This document shows positions 37,612-46,600 of a DNA stretch of 64,000 nt, in pieces. The notes below the pieces were generated by a model. The model saw nothing but the letters and a program-made list of their open reading frames with translations. It was not told the DNA's origin and did no database searches. The DNA lies in contig NZ_JAAXCM010000062.1 of assembly GCF_019734885.1 (NCBI RefSeq), forward strand, positions 36,845-100,844, in the 5' to 3' direction. The first letter of the stretch is position 1. Each line of letters starts with the position of its first letter. Source of the DNA: Pseudocoprococcus catus (GTDB lineage Bacteria; Bacillota; Clostridia; Lachnospirales; Lachnospiraceae). The position numbers were made by a program, and so were the translations under genes.

Positions 37612-37691
37612 ATGGGGAAACGAAATCCCCATCAAGTTGCAAGTCGCCAAGAACCCGGAAAGGGGTTATTGTGCTACATTGCGAAACTTGC
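37612..37691. other. candidate origin of transfer (oriT), hairpin-rich
   Basis: The 345-base gap between the divergent mobC and the lanR-like gene contains ordered inverted repeats. ATGGGGA/TCCCCAT is at 37612-37632. GCAAGTCGC (37639-37647) pairs with GCG-AA-ACTTGC (37681-37691). AACCC/GGGTT (37652-37667) is nested inside that pair. This placement beside mobC and the relaxase gene, and the nested repeats, are typical of oriT. The nic site cannot be fixed by eye; the unpaired stretch near TGTGCTACATT is a candidate. Confidence 0.55.
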
Positions 37692-37734
37692 TCTTCAATG
37701 CCAACAAGCTTAAATATATTTTTAGAAAAGATTA

Positions 37735-37763
37735 TTGCATTGCTTTAATCTCAAAACTATAAT
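37735..37763 (+). promoter_or_regulatory. sigma-A-type promoter of the lanRK-like operon
   Basis: TTGCAT, a 17-base spacer and TATAAT lie about 50 bases before the response-regulator start. The near-consensus match suggests constitutive expression of the two-component regulators. Confidence 0.75.
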
Positions 37764-37812
37764 TAAGAAATAGTAAGTATAAAACTGGACAATAGATGGA
37801 GGGTGAATAAAG

Positions 37813-38514
37813 ATGGAACACATTTTGATTATAGATGATGATAAAGAATTGTGTACCTTGATGAAAAAATGTGTAGAGAAGGAAGGATGGTTTGCTATGG
37901 TCGCACATAATGGTCTTGAAGGACTGAAATTCTTAGATGAATATAGAGAAGGTTGTGTTTTGATTATTCTTGATGTGATGATGCCTGGTATAGATGGTTT
38001 TCAAGTGTTGCAGAAAATTAGAGAATCTAGTAATGTGCCAGTTTTAATGTTAACAGCAAAGGGTGATGAAGGAGACAAAGTTTTTGGTTTAAGATTGGGG
38101 GCAGACGATTATCTAACAAAGCCATTTAGTATTAGTGAACTGATGGCTCGTGTTAACTCGCTTGTACGTCGTTATACTACTTTGAATCAACAAGAGAGTC
38201 ACAATCAAGATAAAATAGTATTGAAGGGAATGAGCATTAATAAGAGTAATCGGGAGGTTATAGTACAAAACAATCAAATAGAACTTACTGGGAAAGAGTT
38301 TGACTTGCTATTGTTTTTGGCAATGAATAAAGGAAAAGTGTATACAAAAAGGCAGATTTATTTACAGGTATGGTCAGATGAGTATGCTTTTGATGATAGC
38401 AATATTATGTCTTTTGTTAGTAAACTACGTAAAAAAATTGAACCTGATCCAGAACATCCTTTTTATATTCAAACAGTTCGAGGTGTGGGATATCGATTTA
38501 ATAGTGAGGTATAA
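37813..38514 (+). CDS. OmpR-family response regulator of the lanthipeptide cluster (LanR-like)
   Basis: A 233-residue regulator. The receiver domain has D8-D10, phospho-acceptor D54 (LIILDVMMPG) and a conserved Lys in TKPFS. The C-terminal winged helix has the typical LTGKEFDLLLFLAMNKGKVYT and RGVGYRF. It is followed after 2 bases by its kinase gene and lies next to the immunity transporter operon, whose promoter carries a direct repeat suited to a dimeric OmpR regulator. It is therefore probably the regulator of immunity and perhaps of the lanthipeptide. The ribosome site GGAGGGTG precedes ATG 37813. Confidence 0.92.
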   Translation: MEHILIIDDDKELCTLMKKCVEKEGWFAMVAHNGLEGLKFLDEYREGCVLIILDVMMPGIDGFQVLQKIRESSNVPVLMLTAKGDEGDKVFGLRLGADDYLTKPFSISELMARVNSLVRRYTTLNQQESHNQDKIVLKGMSINKSNREVIVQNNQIELTGKEFDLLLFLAMNKGKVYTKRQIYLQVWSDEYAFDDSNIMSFVSKLRKKIEPDPEHPFYIQTVRGVGYRFNSEV

Positions 38515-38516
38515 AT

Positions 38517-39446
38517 ATGGCTATAAATGTAAATGTGTATCTTATTGTGGGGCTCGGGTTTTCGATATTAATAATCTTATACTTAATTTGGCGGATGAGA
38601 CGAGTACGACAGCAGCTTTCTTTTATTAAGGATGCTTTGCATGATATAAAAGATGGAAATTTAAATAGACGTATTGTGACAAGAGAAAATGATATGACAA
38701 AACAGATTTGTTATGATATTAATAGTATCGTAATTGATAGTCAATTAAGGATTATACAGCAAAGACAAGCAGAACAAGCATATAAGCGCCTTATGACGAG
38801 TCTTTCTCATGATGTAAAAACGCCGTTGACTTCCTTAGTGGGCTATTTGGAAGCAATTGAAAAGGGGATAGTTACTGGAACAGAACGAGATGAGTATATC
38901 CATGTAGCGTTAGATAAAGCTAATCGGTTGAAAGATTTTGTTACTATTTTGTTTGAATGGGTCAAATTGGATGCTAGAGAGCAAGTTTTTCATTTTGAAA
39001 TATTGGATATTAATGAATTATCTAGAAATATTATTGCAGAATGGGTGCCAATTTTAGAAAATGCGGGGATTGAGTATGAAGTTGAGATACCAGAACGGGA
39101 ATGCTTTCTACGGATTGATTCTAATAGCTATATGCGAATATTAAATAATCTACTAGAAAATATTATTACCCATAGTGGAGCAGATTATGTGTCTTTTAGA
39201 ATTTTTGAAGATACACAACAAGTTAAGATTTTAGTTATGGATAATGGTAGAGGAATTTCGTCCGGTGATTTGCCATACATTTTTGAAAGGATGTACCAAT
39301 GTGACCAATCACGTTCCGCTAAGGGAAATGGATTTGGCCTTTCTATCGTAAAAGAACTTGTTAGTGCTCACAAAGGGAAAATTTCAGTTAGTAGTACTCT
39401 TGAAAGGGGAACAGTATTTACAATCTTATTGCCTAAAATTTTGTAG
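38517..39446 (+). CDS. sensor histidine kinase (LanK-like)
   Basis: A 309-residue kinase with one N-terminal membrane segment (about residues 8-25), a HAMP-like linker and a phospho-acceptor H98 in LSHDVKTPLTSLVGYLE. The ATP-binding domain has an N-box (LNNLLENII) and G-boxes DNGRGISSGD and GNGFGLSIVKELV. It lacks a large extracellular loop, as in BceS/intramembrane-type kinases that work with ABC transporters; the ligand could be lanthipeptide stress rather than the free peptide. It is cotranscribed with the regulator upstream. Confidence 0.9.
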   Translation: MAINVNVYLIVGLGFSILIILYLIWRMRRVRQQLSFIKDALHDIKDGNLNRRIVTRENDMTKQICYDINSIVIDSQLRIIQQRQAEQAYKRLMTSLSHDVKTPLTSLVGYLEAIEKGIVTGTERDEYIHVALDKANRLKDFVTILFEWVKLDAREQVFHFEILDINELSRNIIAEWVPILENAGIEYEVEIPERECFLRIDSNSYMRILNNLLENIITHSGADYVSFRIFEDTQQVKILVMDNGRGISSGDLPYIFERMYQCDQSRSAKGNGFGLSIVKELVSAHKGKISVSSTLERGTVFTILLPKIL

Positions 39447-39492
39447 TTGCATATAGATATCTATATTAAAAGCAAGATAAAAACAAGATTTC

Positions 39493-39525
39493 GGCAAGGT
39501 TATGGCAAGGTTGGTGTTTTATAAT
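39493..39525 (+). promoter_or_regulatory. probable LanR operator and promoter of the immunity operon
   Basis: Two identical 9-base repeats, GGCAAGGTT, start at 39493 and 39504 (11-bp period, one helical turn). They occupy the -35 region of a promoter whose -10 is TATAAT at 39520-39525. OmpR-family activators bind such same-face direct repeats. No consensus -35 is present, as expected for an activated promoter. The first gene begins 32 bases downstream. Confidence 0.6.
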
Positions 39526-39557
39526 AGTAGTTATAAACATGAAAGGGGGAAAATGAA

Positions 39558-40325
39558 GTGACAATGATTGTAGTAGAACTTCAAAAATGGAAACGGAACA
39601 AAACAGTCTGGAGTATTTTTGCACTTACTTTTCTTTTAGGAATATTTGCGGTTAACCGTGCTTGTAGTATTTCTAGGAGCAGTCCTTTAATGGATCAGTT
39701 TAGCGATTTATATACCTTGGCATTCAAAAACCTCACTAGTTTATTCCTACCTATTGCGTTAGGAATGTTTGCTACTACGCTATTCTTCGATGAACAGAAG
39801 AACGACACGCTTAAAGAACTGTGGATTATTCCTATTTCAAAATCTCAGCTTTATTTTTCTAAAGTGGCAGTCATTATTTTAATGTCATTAATACTATGTG
39901 TGTTCACGTTTGCTATCTGCGTTGGCGGAGGTTTTATTGCGGGAGATTTCCCAGATTTTAATACCAGCACCGTATTACAATCTTTTGTACTATACTTATT
40001 GGGCGGGGGGCTTGTTCCTATTGCTATGTTGCCGATTGTATTTATGGCAACTTCTTCAAAAGGATATGGAATTCCTATCGGAGCAACGTTTCTTTATCTT
40101 GTTCCAGTGGTAATCGCACCAGCATATTTGATGGGGGCGCATCCGTTGGCAAGTGTTATGGGAATTTATTCGAGTTTATCACCGGTATCTGCAGATATGG
40201 TGCGAAGTTGGACACAAGGGGTAACAGTAACACTCTCTCCATCATTGTGTCTGATATCTATATTTACGGTAGGAATCGTGTTTACTATTCTATCGATAAT
40301 TGTTTTACGTAAACGTTCCTATTAG
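39558..40325 (+). CDS. lanthipeptide immunity ABC transporter permease 1
   Basis: A membrane protein of about 255 residues with six hydrophobic segments, of the LanE/LanG-type (MutE/EpiE-like) permease family. The soluble loop FFDEQKNDTLKELWIIPISKSQL has counterparts in both later permeases (DENQHDMLKQLWIVPVSRME and REEQEDTMKSLHLIPINESK), showing common ancestry. The start is GTG 39558, 8 bases after AAAGGGGG; ATG 39564 is an alternative. It is the first gene of the immunity operon and lies upstream of the ATPase, an extra subunit relative to the usual one ATPase plus two permeases. Confidence 0.85.
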   Translation: MTMIVVELQKWKRNKTVWSIFALTFLLGIFAVNRACSISRSSPLMDQFSDLYTLAFKNLTSLFLPIALGMFATTLFFDEQKNDTLKELWIIPISKSQLYFSKVAVIILMSLILCVFTFAICVGGGFIAGDFPDFNTSTVLQSFVLYLLGGGLVPIAMLPIVFMATSSKGYGIPIGATFLYLVPVVIAPAYLMGAHPLASVMGIYSSLSPVSADMVRSWTQGVTVTLSPSLCLISIFTVGIVFTILSIIVLRKRSY

Positions 40326-40374
40326 AAACAGAAGAATTTTATAAATAGTAATTTTTTAAGAGAGAGGTATTATT

Positions 40375-41298
40375 ATGAATAATTTTGTGATTGAAACGAA
40401 GCAGCTGACAAAGGTTTATGGAGAGCAGGACGTTGTAAAAGCGGTAAACATCCATGTGAAAAAGGGACGCATTTATGGTCTATTAGGGCGTAATGGAGCA
40501 GGGAAAACCACTATTATGAAAATGATTTTGGGATTGACTCCCATTACTTCTGGTAAGGTAGATGTATTTGGCCAAGATATCAAAGGTCGGGAAAAACAAG
40601 TCTTTCCGCGTATTGGTGCAATTATAGAAACACCTGGGTTTTATCCAAACTTGACCGGCACGGAAAATTTGGAAATTTTTGCAAAACTGCGAGGGACCGT
40701 GGGTCCCAATGCAGTAAAAAAAGCATTGGAAGTAGTGGGATTGCCCTATAAGGACAAAAAGTTATTTAGCAAATATTCTCTTGGCATGAAGCAGCGTCTT
40801 GGTATCGCCAATGCGATTCTTCACGATCCAGAATTGTTGATTTTGGACGAGCCGACCAACGGACTTGATCCCATTGGCATTGCAGAGATGAGAAATTTTA
40901 TTAAAGAGCTGAGCGTGGAGCGTGGAAAAACTATTCTCATTTCCAGTCATATCTTATCTGAAATTGCACTTTTGGCAGATGATATTGGTATTATAGATCA
41001 TGGACTTCTATTGGAAGAAAACAGCATGAAAGAATTGAAAAAGAAAAATAGAAAATATATTCTTCTACAAGTGTCTGACGTTTCAAAAGCGGCGTTGATT
41101 TTGGAACATCAGTTCCACCTGGTAGATTATTCTGTGCATGATGATCAGACACTTCGGATTTATGATACCTGTTTGGATATGGCGGAAATCAATAAAGCTC
41201 TTATAGTACAAGACATAGCTGTTATCAGTTCTCAGGTTTGTAATGACACACTGGAGGATTATTTCAAGAAAATCACGGGAGGAGAGGGAATTGCTTAA
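40375..41298 (+). CDS. lanthipeptide immunity ABC transporter ATPase (LanF-like)
   Basis: A 307-residue ABC ATPase of the LanF/BcrA group. The Walker A motif is GRNGAGKTT (38-46), the signature YSLGMKQRL, the Walker B motif LLILDEPTNGLDP, and the switch His is in ILISSH. The roughly 80-residue C-terminal extension is typical of BcrA-type ATPases. It would energise removal of the lanthipeptide from the producer's membrane. The ribosome site GAGAGG precedes ATG 40375, and the end overlaps the next permease start by 8 bases. Confidence 0.92.
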   Translation: MNNFVIETKQLTKVYGEQDVVKAVNIHVKKGRIYGLLGRNGAGKTTIMKMILGLTPITSGKVDVFGQDIKGREKQVFPRIGAIIETPGFYPNLTGTENLEIFAKLRGTVGPNAVKKALEVVGLPYKDKKLFSKYSLGMKQRLGIANAILHDPELLILDEPTNGLDPIGIAEMRNFIKELSVERGKTILISSHILSEIALLADDIGIIDHGLLLEENSMKELKKKNRKYILLQVSDVSKAALILEHQFHLVDYSVHDDQTLRIYDTCLDMAEINKALIVQDIAVISSQVCNDTLEDYFKKITGGEGIA

Positions 41299-42022
41299 AC
41301 TGATTCAGACGGAATTTTTGAAATTACACCGTAGGAAGTTTGTTTGGTTAATGTTACTTTCAGCATTTTTTATGCCATTTTTGGCACTATTCTATTTTCA
41401 ACATATAGGTAAAATAGGAATAGTGCCAGTACAGTTTTATAAATGGACAGCATTTAGTTATACGCCATGGATCATATTACCAGTGGTCTTGGGAATTCTT
41501 TGCACCATGCTTATGTACGATGAAAACCAGCATGATATGCTCAAACAGCTTTGGATTGTGCCGGTTAGTCGTATGGAATATTTTTTTGGCAAATTTGTAA
41601 TCGTGCTTAGTTACTCCATCTTATTTATGCTGATTACTGTTCTGGCTTCGATAGCAGCTGGTGTATTGACTGGATATATTGTTTTTGAATGGGACAGTAC
41701 TTTGTATCTATTAAAAAAGTGTATTGAGATTGGTGGATTAACAGCCTTTGCTATTTTGCCAATTTTGGCAGTTGCTGCTTCCTCAAAAGGCTATATACTG
41801 CCAGTTTGTGTGACATTAGTGTATACTTTTCTGGGTTTTATTTTGTTAATGATAAATATGTATCTGCATCCGCTATCTAGCATGAATGTAATTGTTATGC
41901 GTGATATTCCGGGAGTTGTTTTTAATCAGGAATTGAATCTGCCAGCAGCTTTTTTATGTATTGGTTTGTGGGCTATTGCTTCTTCTGTATTTGCGAATCT
42001 GGCATTAGCTCGGAGAAAGTGA
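41291..42022 (+). CDS. lanthipeptide immunity ABC transporter permease 2
   Basis: A protein of 243 residues with six membrane segments. An ATG in frame at 41243 would give a 55-base overlap with the ATPase, whereas TTG 41291 follows GGAGAGGG directly and yields the usual family start LKLIQTEFLKLHRRK. The later start is chosen. It shares the DENQHDMLKQLW loop with permease 1. Translation is probably coupled to the ATPase gene. Confidence 0.85.
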   Translation: MLKLIQTEFLKLHRRKFVWLMLLSAFFMPFLALFYFQHIGKIGIVPVQFYKWTAFSYTPWIILPVVLGILCTMLMYDENQHDMLKQLWIVPVSRMEYFFGKFVIVLSYSILFMLITVLASIAAGVLTGYIVFEWDSTLYLLKKCIEIGGLTAFAILPILAVAASSKGYILPVCVTLVYTFLGFILLMINMYLHPLSSMNVIVMRDIPGVVFNQELNLPAAFLCIGLWAIASSVFANLALARRK

Positions 42023-42036
42023 GGTAAGTAAATAGT

Positions 42037-42777
42037 ATGAAAGCATTGATTTGGGCGGAACATAGGAAACTTCGTCGTTCAAAAATAGTTTGGATTGCTG
42101 TATTTGCAATAGTTATGGTAGCAGTTATTGTCTTTGCACAAGGACAGTTTTCATTTGGAGAGAAACGATATATAGAAGGTGTCGGATGGTTTATGACTGC
42201 AGCACAATCTTTAGCTACATTTTTTCTGCTCCCTGCAGTAATTGCATTATTGGGTAGTTATTTAATCTGCCGGGAAGAACAGGAAGATACGATGAAATCT
42301 TTGCACTTGATTCCAATAAATGAATCTAAAATGATGAGTGCAAAAATGGTAGTAACTTTACTATTAAGTTTGCTACTCTATTTGTTGTTATTTCTTATTA
42401 CATTCTGTGTGGAGGCTGCATTTCATTTTCAAGAGCTATCTGTGGAAATGCTCTTGAGATTTTTGAAAATTTATGTGCTGGATGGTTTAGGAACTTTTTT
42501 TGCCCTTTCTCCAGTGATTGCATTGGTAGCGCGCATAAAAAAGGGATACTGGCTTGCGTTGATATTTGCTGAGATTTATTCTTTTGCAGGGTTGTTTACA
42601 AGTATGTCAAATGGGTTAAGAGTTTTTTATCCTATAACGGCGGTGTTTATAGTTTCCGGCTATTATGAAGCAACGACTTTACAGATAATAGAAAGTACTG
42701 TAATGTTGCTAATTTGTGGGTGCATATCGCTCATCATTCTGAAAGGATTAGGAGAAAAAAAGAATATTAAGAGATAA
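42037..42777 (+). CDS. lanthipeptide immunity ABC transporter permease 3
   Basis: A 246-residue protein with about six membrane segments and the N-terminal pattern MKALIWAEHRKLRRSKIVW, parallel to the start of permease 2. It is the third permease of the operon and the most diverged, resembling LanG-type subunits. It starts at ATG 42037, 14 bases after permease 2, and a terminator follows about 100 bases downstream. Confidence 0.85.
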   Translation: MKALIWAEHRKLRRSKIVWIAVFAIVMVAVIVFAQGQFSFGEKRYIEGVGWFMTAAQSLATFFLLPAVIALLGSYLICREEQEDTMKSLHLIPINESKMMSAKMVVTLLLSLLLYLLLFLITFCVEAAFHFQELSVEMLLRFLKIYVLDGLGTFFALSPVIALVARIKKGYWLALIFAEIYSFAGLFTSMSNGLRVFYPITAVFIVSGYYEATTLQIIESTVMLLICGCISLIILKGLGEKKNIKR

Positions 42778-42879
42778 GGAGATGATATAGGGGAAAATAA
42801 ATAGTAGAGCTATTGGAGTAGTATTTTATTTATAAAACTGCATTACAAGTGTATATGAAATTCGATCCGTAATGAGAAT

Positions 42880-42916
42880 GGGCACATGGTACTCTTACCT
42901 TTGTGTCCTCTTTTTA
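42880..42916 (+). terminator. terminator of the immunity operon
   Basis: GGGCACA pairs with TGTGTCC (7 bp, one G-U) with a 15-base loop and is followed by TCTTTTTAT. The rest of the 450-base gap (42778-43227) holds no reading frame I can support, apart from the lanA promoter region near its right end. Confidence 0.65.
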
Positions 42917-43164
42917 TATTAGTGCTATAAGAAGTGTATAGACATCACAAGTGATGACAATCTTGATTTTACTATCTATCCATTAAAATTAAGATTATAT
43001 AGTCATGTGTAAAATACTTTCGAGGTTATTATTAGTGCCAATTTCCATTTTGGAAAGTTCGTTTATCAAAAATTAAGTAATAACTAAGAAGATAACATTT
43101 TTTAGAAAAAATGACATGTAGAGTCGATAAAATTCCATAAAAATAAAAACTAAGAAATTTGATG

Positions 43165-43199
43165 TATAATAAGAACATAGTCAGTTACAGAGCTGACTA
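43165..43199 (+). promoter_or_regulatory. lanA promoter -10 and leader hairpin
   Basis: TATAAT at 43165-43170 is a good -10. The region 17 bases upstream is AT-rich without a -35 match, suggesting a need for an activator. TAGTCAG (43178-43184) and CTGACTA (43193-43199) form a perfect 7-bp stem at or just after the expected start of the transcript. The GGCAAGGTT repeat of the immunity promoter is not found here. Confidence 0.5.
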
Positions 43200-43227
43200 A
43201 ATACATACTGAGAAAGGAGAAAGCAAT

Positions 43228-43458
43228 ATGAGTAGGAACGTAAAAAACTGGAAACTTCCTGTATATGAAATGAACGAGGTAGAAAGTTCAAATCCAGCAG
43301 GTAATTCCTTTCAGGAATTAAAAGAAATGGAATTAGAAGATTATACAGGAGCTGGAACAGCAAATACGCATTGTAACTGCTATTCGGAAGATGCATCTTG
43401 CGGTAGACTTTGCACTGGTACGGCAGAATGCCCGATTATGACAATCATTTGCTGCTAA
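43228..43458 (+). CDS. class II lanthipeptide precursor, mersacidin/lichenicidin family
   Basis: A 76-residue precursor. The leader has the family pattern NWKLPVYEM, then NPAGNSFQELKEMELEDYTG, and ends near TGAG at 40-43, where LanT should cut. The core (about residues 43-76) has seven Cys and several Ser/Thr. It contains CTGTAEC at 62-68, which fits the lipid II-binding motif CTxTxEC of mersacidin, actagardine and the alpha peptides of lichenicidin and haloduracin, and it ends IMTIICC. The N-terminal part THCNCYSEDASCG has no counterpart that I know. The product should be a ringed antibiotic that blocks cell-wall synthesis. AAAGGAG precedes ATG 43228. Confidence 0.9.
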   Translation: MSRNVKNWKLPVYEMNEVESSNPAGNSFQELKEMELEDYTGAGTANTHCNCYSEDASCGRLCTGTAECPIMTIICC

Positions 43459-43466
43459 AGTAATAG

Positions 43467-43501
43467 GGATGCCTTAAAACCTAAGGCATCCTTATTTTAT
43501 T
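43467..43501 (+). terminator. terminator/attenuator between lanA and lanM
   Basis: A perfect 10-bp stem, GGATGCCTTA with TAAGGCATCC, has a 5-base loop and is followed by TTATTTTATTT. It lies 8 bases after lanA. Such a site usually makes the precursor transcript abundant while allowing limited read-through into lanM. Confidence 0.85.
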
Positions 43502-43610
43502 TAAGAACAGTTTAGAATTGAATTATATTATAAAAGCACAATAAATAGAAATACTTAATATTTTTAATAGATGTATGATATGTGAAATATATTGTAGTAG
43601 GAGGTAGTAA

Positions 43611-46600
43611 ATGTTAGAAAAATTTTTAAAAGGAACATACTCTTTTGAGCGTCAACTTGGCAAAAATATTGTTTTTTCGAAAGATGAAATTGCAATAATT
43701 CATAAGAGAAAAGCATTTTGGGAAAAATTAGTTCATATAGAAAACCTTATTAATCTTCCATATTTTTCTCAAATAAATCAATCAGAATTAAACATGTTGT
43801 TAGGTGAGAAAGGATTTGAAGCTAAAGAAAACGATGACCTTAAAGAATGGGAAGCAATGGATCAGGCAATAAGAAATAAGAAATACGGTAGTGTTGATTT
43901 ACCTAAATTTAAATGGATCAATCCAACAACTCAAAAAGCAGAAGATGACACGCCATTTATTAATTTTTTTATTCCTTTTATAAAGTATGCAAAAGGAAGA
44001 TTGGATGAACAGATAAACAAATGTGGAACAAGGTATTTAGTAAATGACAATTTACAGAAAGATATGGTAAAAATATTGATTGGACATTTATATAAATTAT
44101 GTATCCGTGTTTTAATATTGGAGTTGAATGTATGTAGAGAGGAGAATCAGCTACAAGGGGAAAATGCAACTGAAAGAATGGAGTTTTATTCAAATGTAAT
44201 TTTGAAAGACGAACAATATTGGGAAGGATTATTAGTTGAGTATCCTGTAATGTACAGACTTATTTCTAAAGGAGTAAATAACTGGATAAACAATATGTGC
44301 GATCTTTTAACTAGATTTTCTGCTGATCAAAATTATTTGTGTTCTATCTTTCGTGACAATTCACGCTCGTTTTCTATAATAAAGCTAGATGGTGATATGT
44401 CGGATGCACATAATGGTGGTAAAACAGTTTTCAAGTTGACGCTTAGTAATAATAAAACCATTGTTTATAAGCCACGAAGTTTAAAATTGGATAGATACTT
44501 TAATGAAGTATTGGAATGGTATAATTCACAATGTGTCAAATATCCTATTTATCAACCTAAGATTATTGATAGGGAGACATATGGTTGGATGGAATTTATT
44601 GAAAACAAAAAATGTCAAAAAGAAAGTGAGCTTGAAGAGTATTATTATAAAATAGGTGTGATGTTAGGTTTATTGTATTTGTTAAGAACTACAGATATTC
44701 ATTACGAAAATATTATAGCTTTTTCGGCTAATCCAGTGTTGATTGATTTAGAAGCTCTTTTCCATAATAGATTTCATATTTTAGAACAAAATACGGCACC
44801 TGGTAAGATAACAGGAATAATTGAAGGATCTGTAAGAAATGTTGGTATTCTTCCAAATTTAACATGGCATAGTAAAAATCATGGTGGAGTAGATATAAGT
44901 GCATTGGGTGGTGATTCTAATCAGATTGTACCTATGGAGATGCCAGTAATTAAAGATTATTTATCAGATGAAATAAGAATAGAATATGATAAAGGAAGGC
45001 TTCATAGCTCAAATAATAGACCGATTTCTGATGATAAAAAAATAAATATATATAATTATAGATTATCAATAGAAGGTGGTTTTTTAGAAGCATATAGCAC
45101 GATTAAAGAAAGCATGAATACTTTTAAACAGTTAGTAGAGATATTTAAGACAGTGAAAGTAAGGCAGATAATCAGATCTACACAGCAGTACTCCACATTA
45201 TTAAATATAGGTACTCACCCAGATTATTTAAGAAGTGGATTGGATCGTGAGATGTTGTTTACAACGTTATATAAAGAAGGAAAATTTGAAAAAAAATATA
45301 ATCTAGTTGCACCGTATGAAATTAAGGATTTATTAGATAATGATATTCCGTTTTTCGTAAATTATCCTGATGAAACTAAATTATTGCATTCTAGAGGGAA
45401 AATTGAAGGGGTGTATGAAGAAAGAGGAATTGATTTAGTAAAAGGGCAATTAGAAAATATGTCAGAAGAAAACTGTGAAATACAATTAAACTTTATAAGA
45501 ATGTCACTGATGGATGAAGAAAAGTATACGGTAAACCCGGTTTTAGTAAGGAGACATGATAAAGATGAAAAGAGATTGCTTGAAATAGAGTGCTATAAGA
45601 AGGCAAAAGAAATTGGTGAAGAATTAGCTCGTACAGCAATATCTGGAAATAGTGCAGAGGATATAGGATGGATTATTACAAATGTAACAGGGGTAGAAGA
45701 AACTAATTGGAGTGTTGAGCCGTCAGGAATAGATTTATACAATGGCACACCTGGTATTTTACTTTTTATGGCAGCTTTGTATAAAATTACGAGAGAAGAA
45801 AAGTATTTAGAAATAACGAAGCGAGGCATGAATGGCATTATAAAAACTCTAGAAAAATGTTTGAGTATTAAAAATGAAATGGAGAAAGAAACTGTAATTG
45901 GCGCATATACAGGTGAAACTTCTAATTTATTTCCGTTAATTGTAATAGGGGACATTATAGGTGAAGATTATACAGAATTATGTTCTAAGATTTTGTCTAA
46001 CACTATAAATGTTGTAGACAAAGATGAAAATTTTGATGTCGTTGCGGGTGCGGCTGGTTGCATTCTGCAAACATATAATGTAGTTGGTAGAAAAGGATTA
46101 GAAAAAAAATCCATAGAATTAATATCTAAATGCGCTGATTATTTAATTGTAAAAGCAACAAAAAAAGATGATATGATGATGTGGAAACCTCAAATAGCAT
46201 CAAATGCTTTAGCGGGTTACTCGCATGGTGCTGCAGGTATTGCTTTAGCACTTATAAAAGCAGGAGAAATATTAGGTAAGATAGAGTATTTTATTGCAGC
46301 AGAAAAAGCCTTAAATTATGAGAGAAGTTTATATGTGGAGAAAGAGAAAAACTGGGCAGATATAAGAGCACTTGGTGGTGTTACAAATTATAGTCAAGGA
46401 ATTATTCCTGCTACTTGGTGTCATGGAGCTCCGGGAATACTTATGAGTAGGATAATTATGTTAGAATATATAAAAGAAGAAAAAGCGATTAAGAAAATAA
46501 AAAAGGAAATAGAGGTATCGCTTGAAACGACAATTTTTAAAGGCTTTGGAAAGAGCCATTGTTTATGCCATGGAGATTTAGGGAATATTGATATTCTATT

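Noticed and set aside
41243..41290. Earlier ATG for permease 2
   Set aside because: It would overlap the ATPase gene by 55 bases and has no ribosome site, whereas GGAGAGGG precedes TTG 41291.
42778..43227. A possible second (beta) lanthipeptide precursor upstream of lanA
   Set aside because: No frame with a leader-like sequence and Cys/Thr-rich core was found in this gap or between lanA and lanM.
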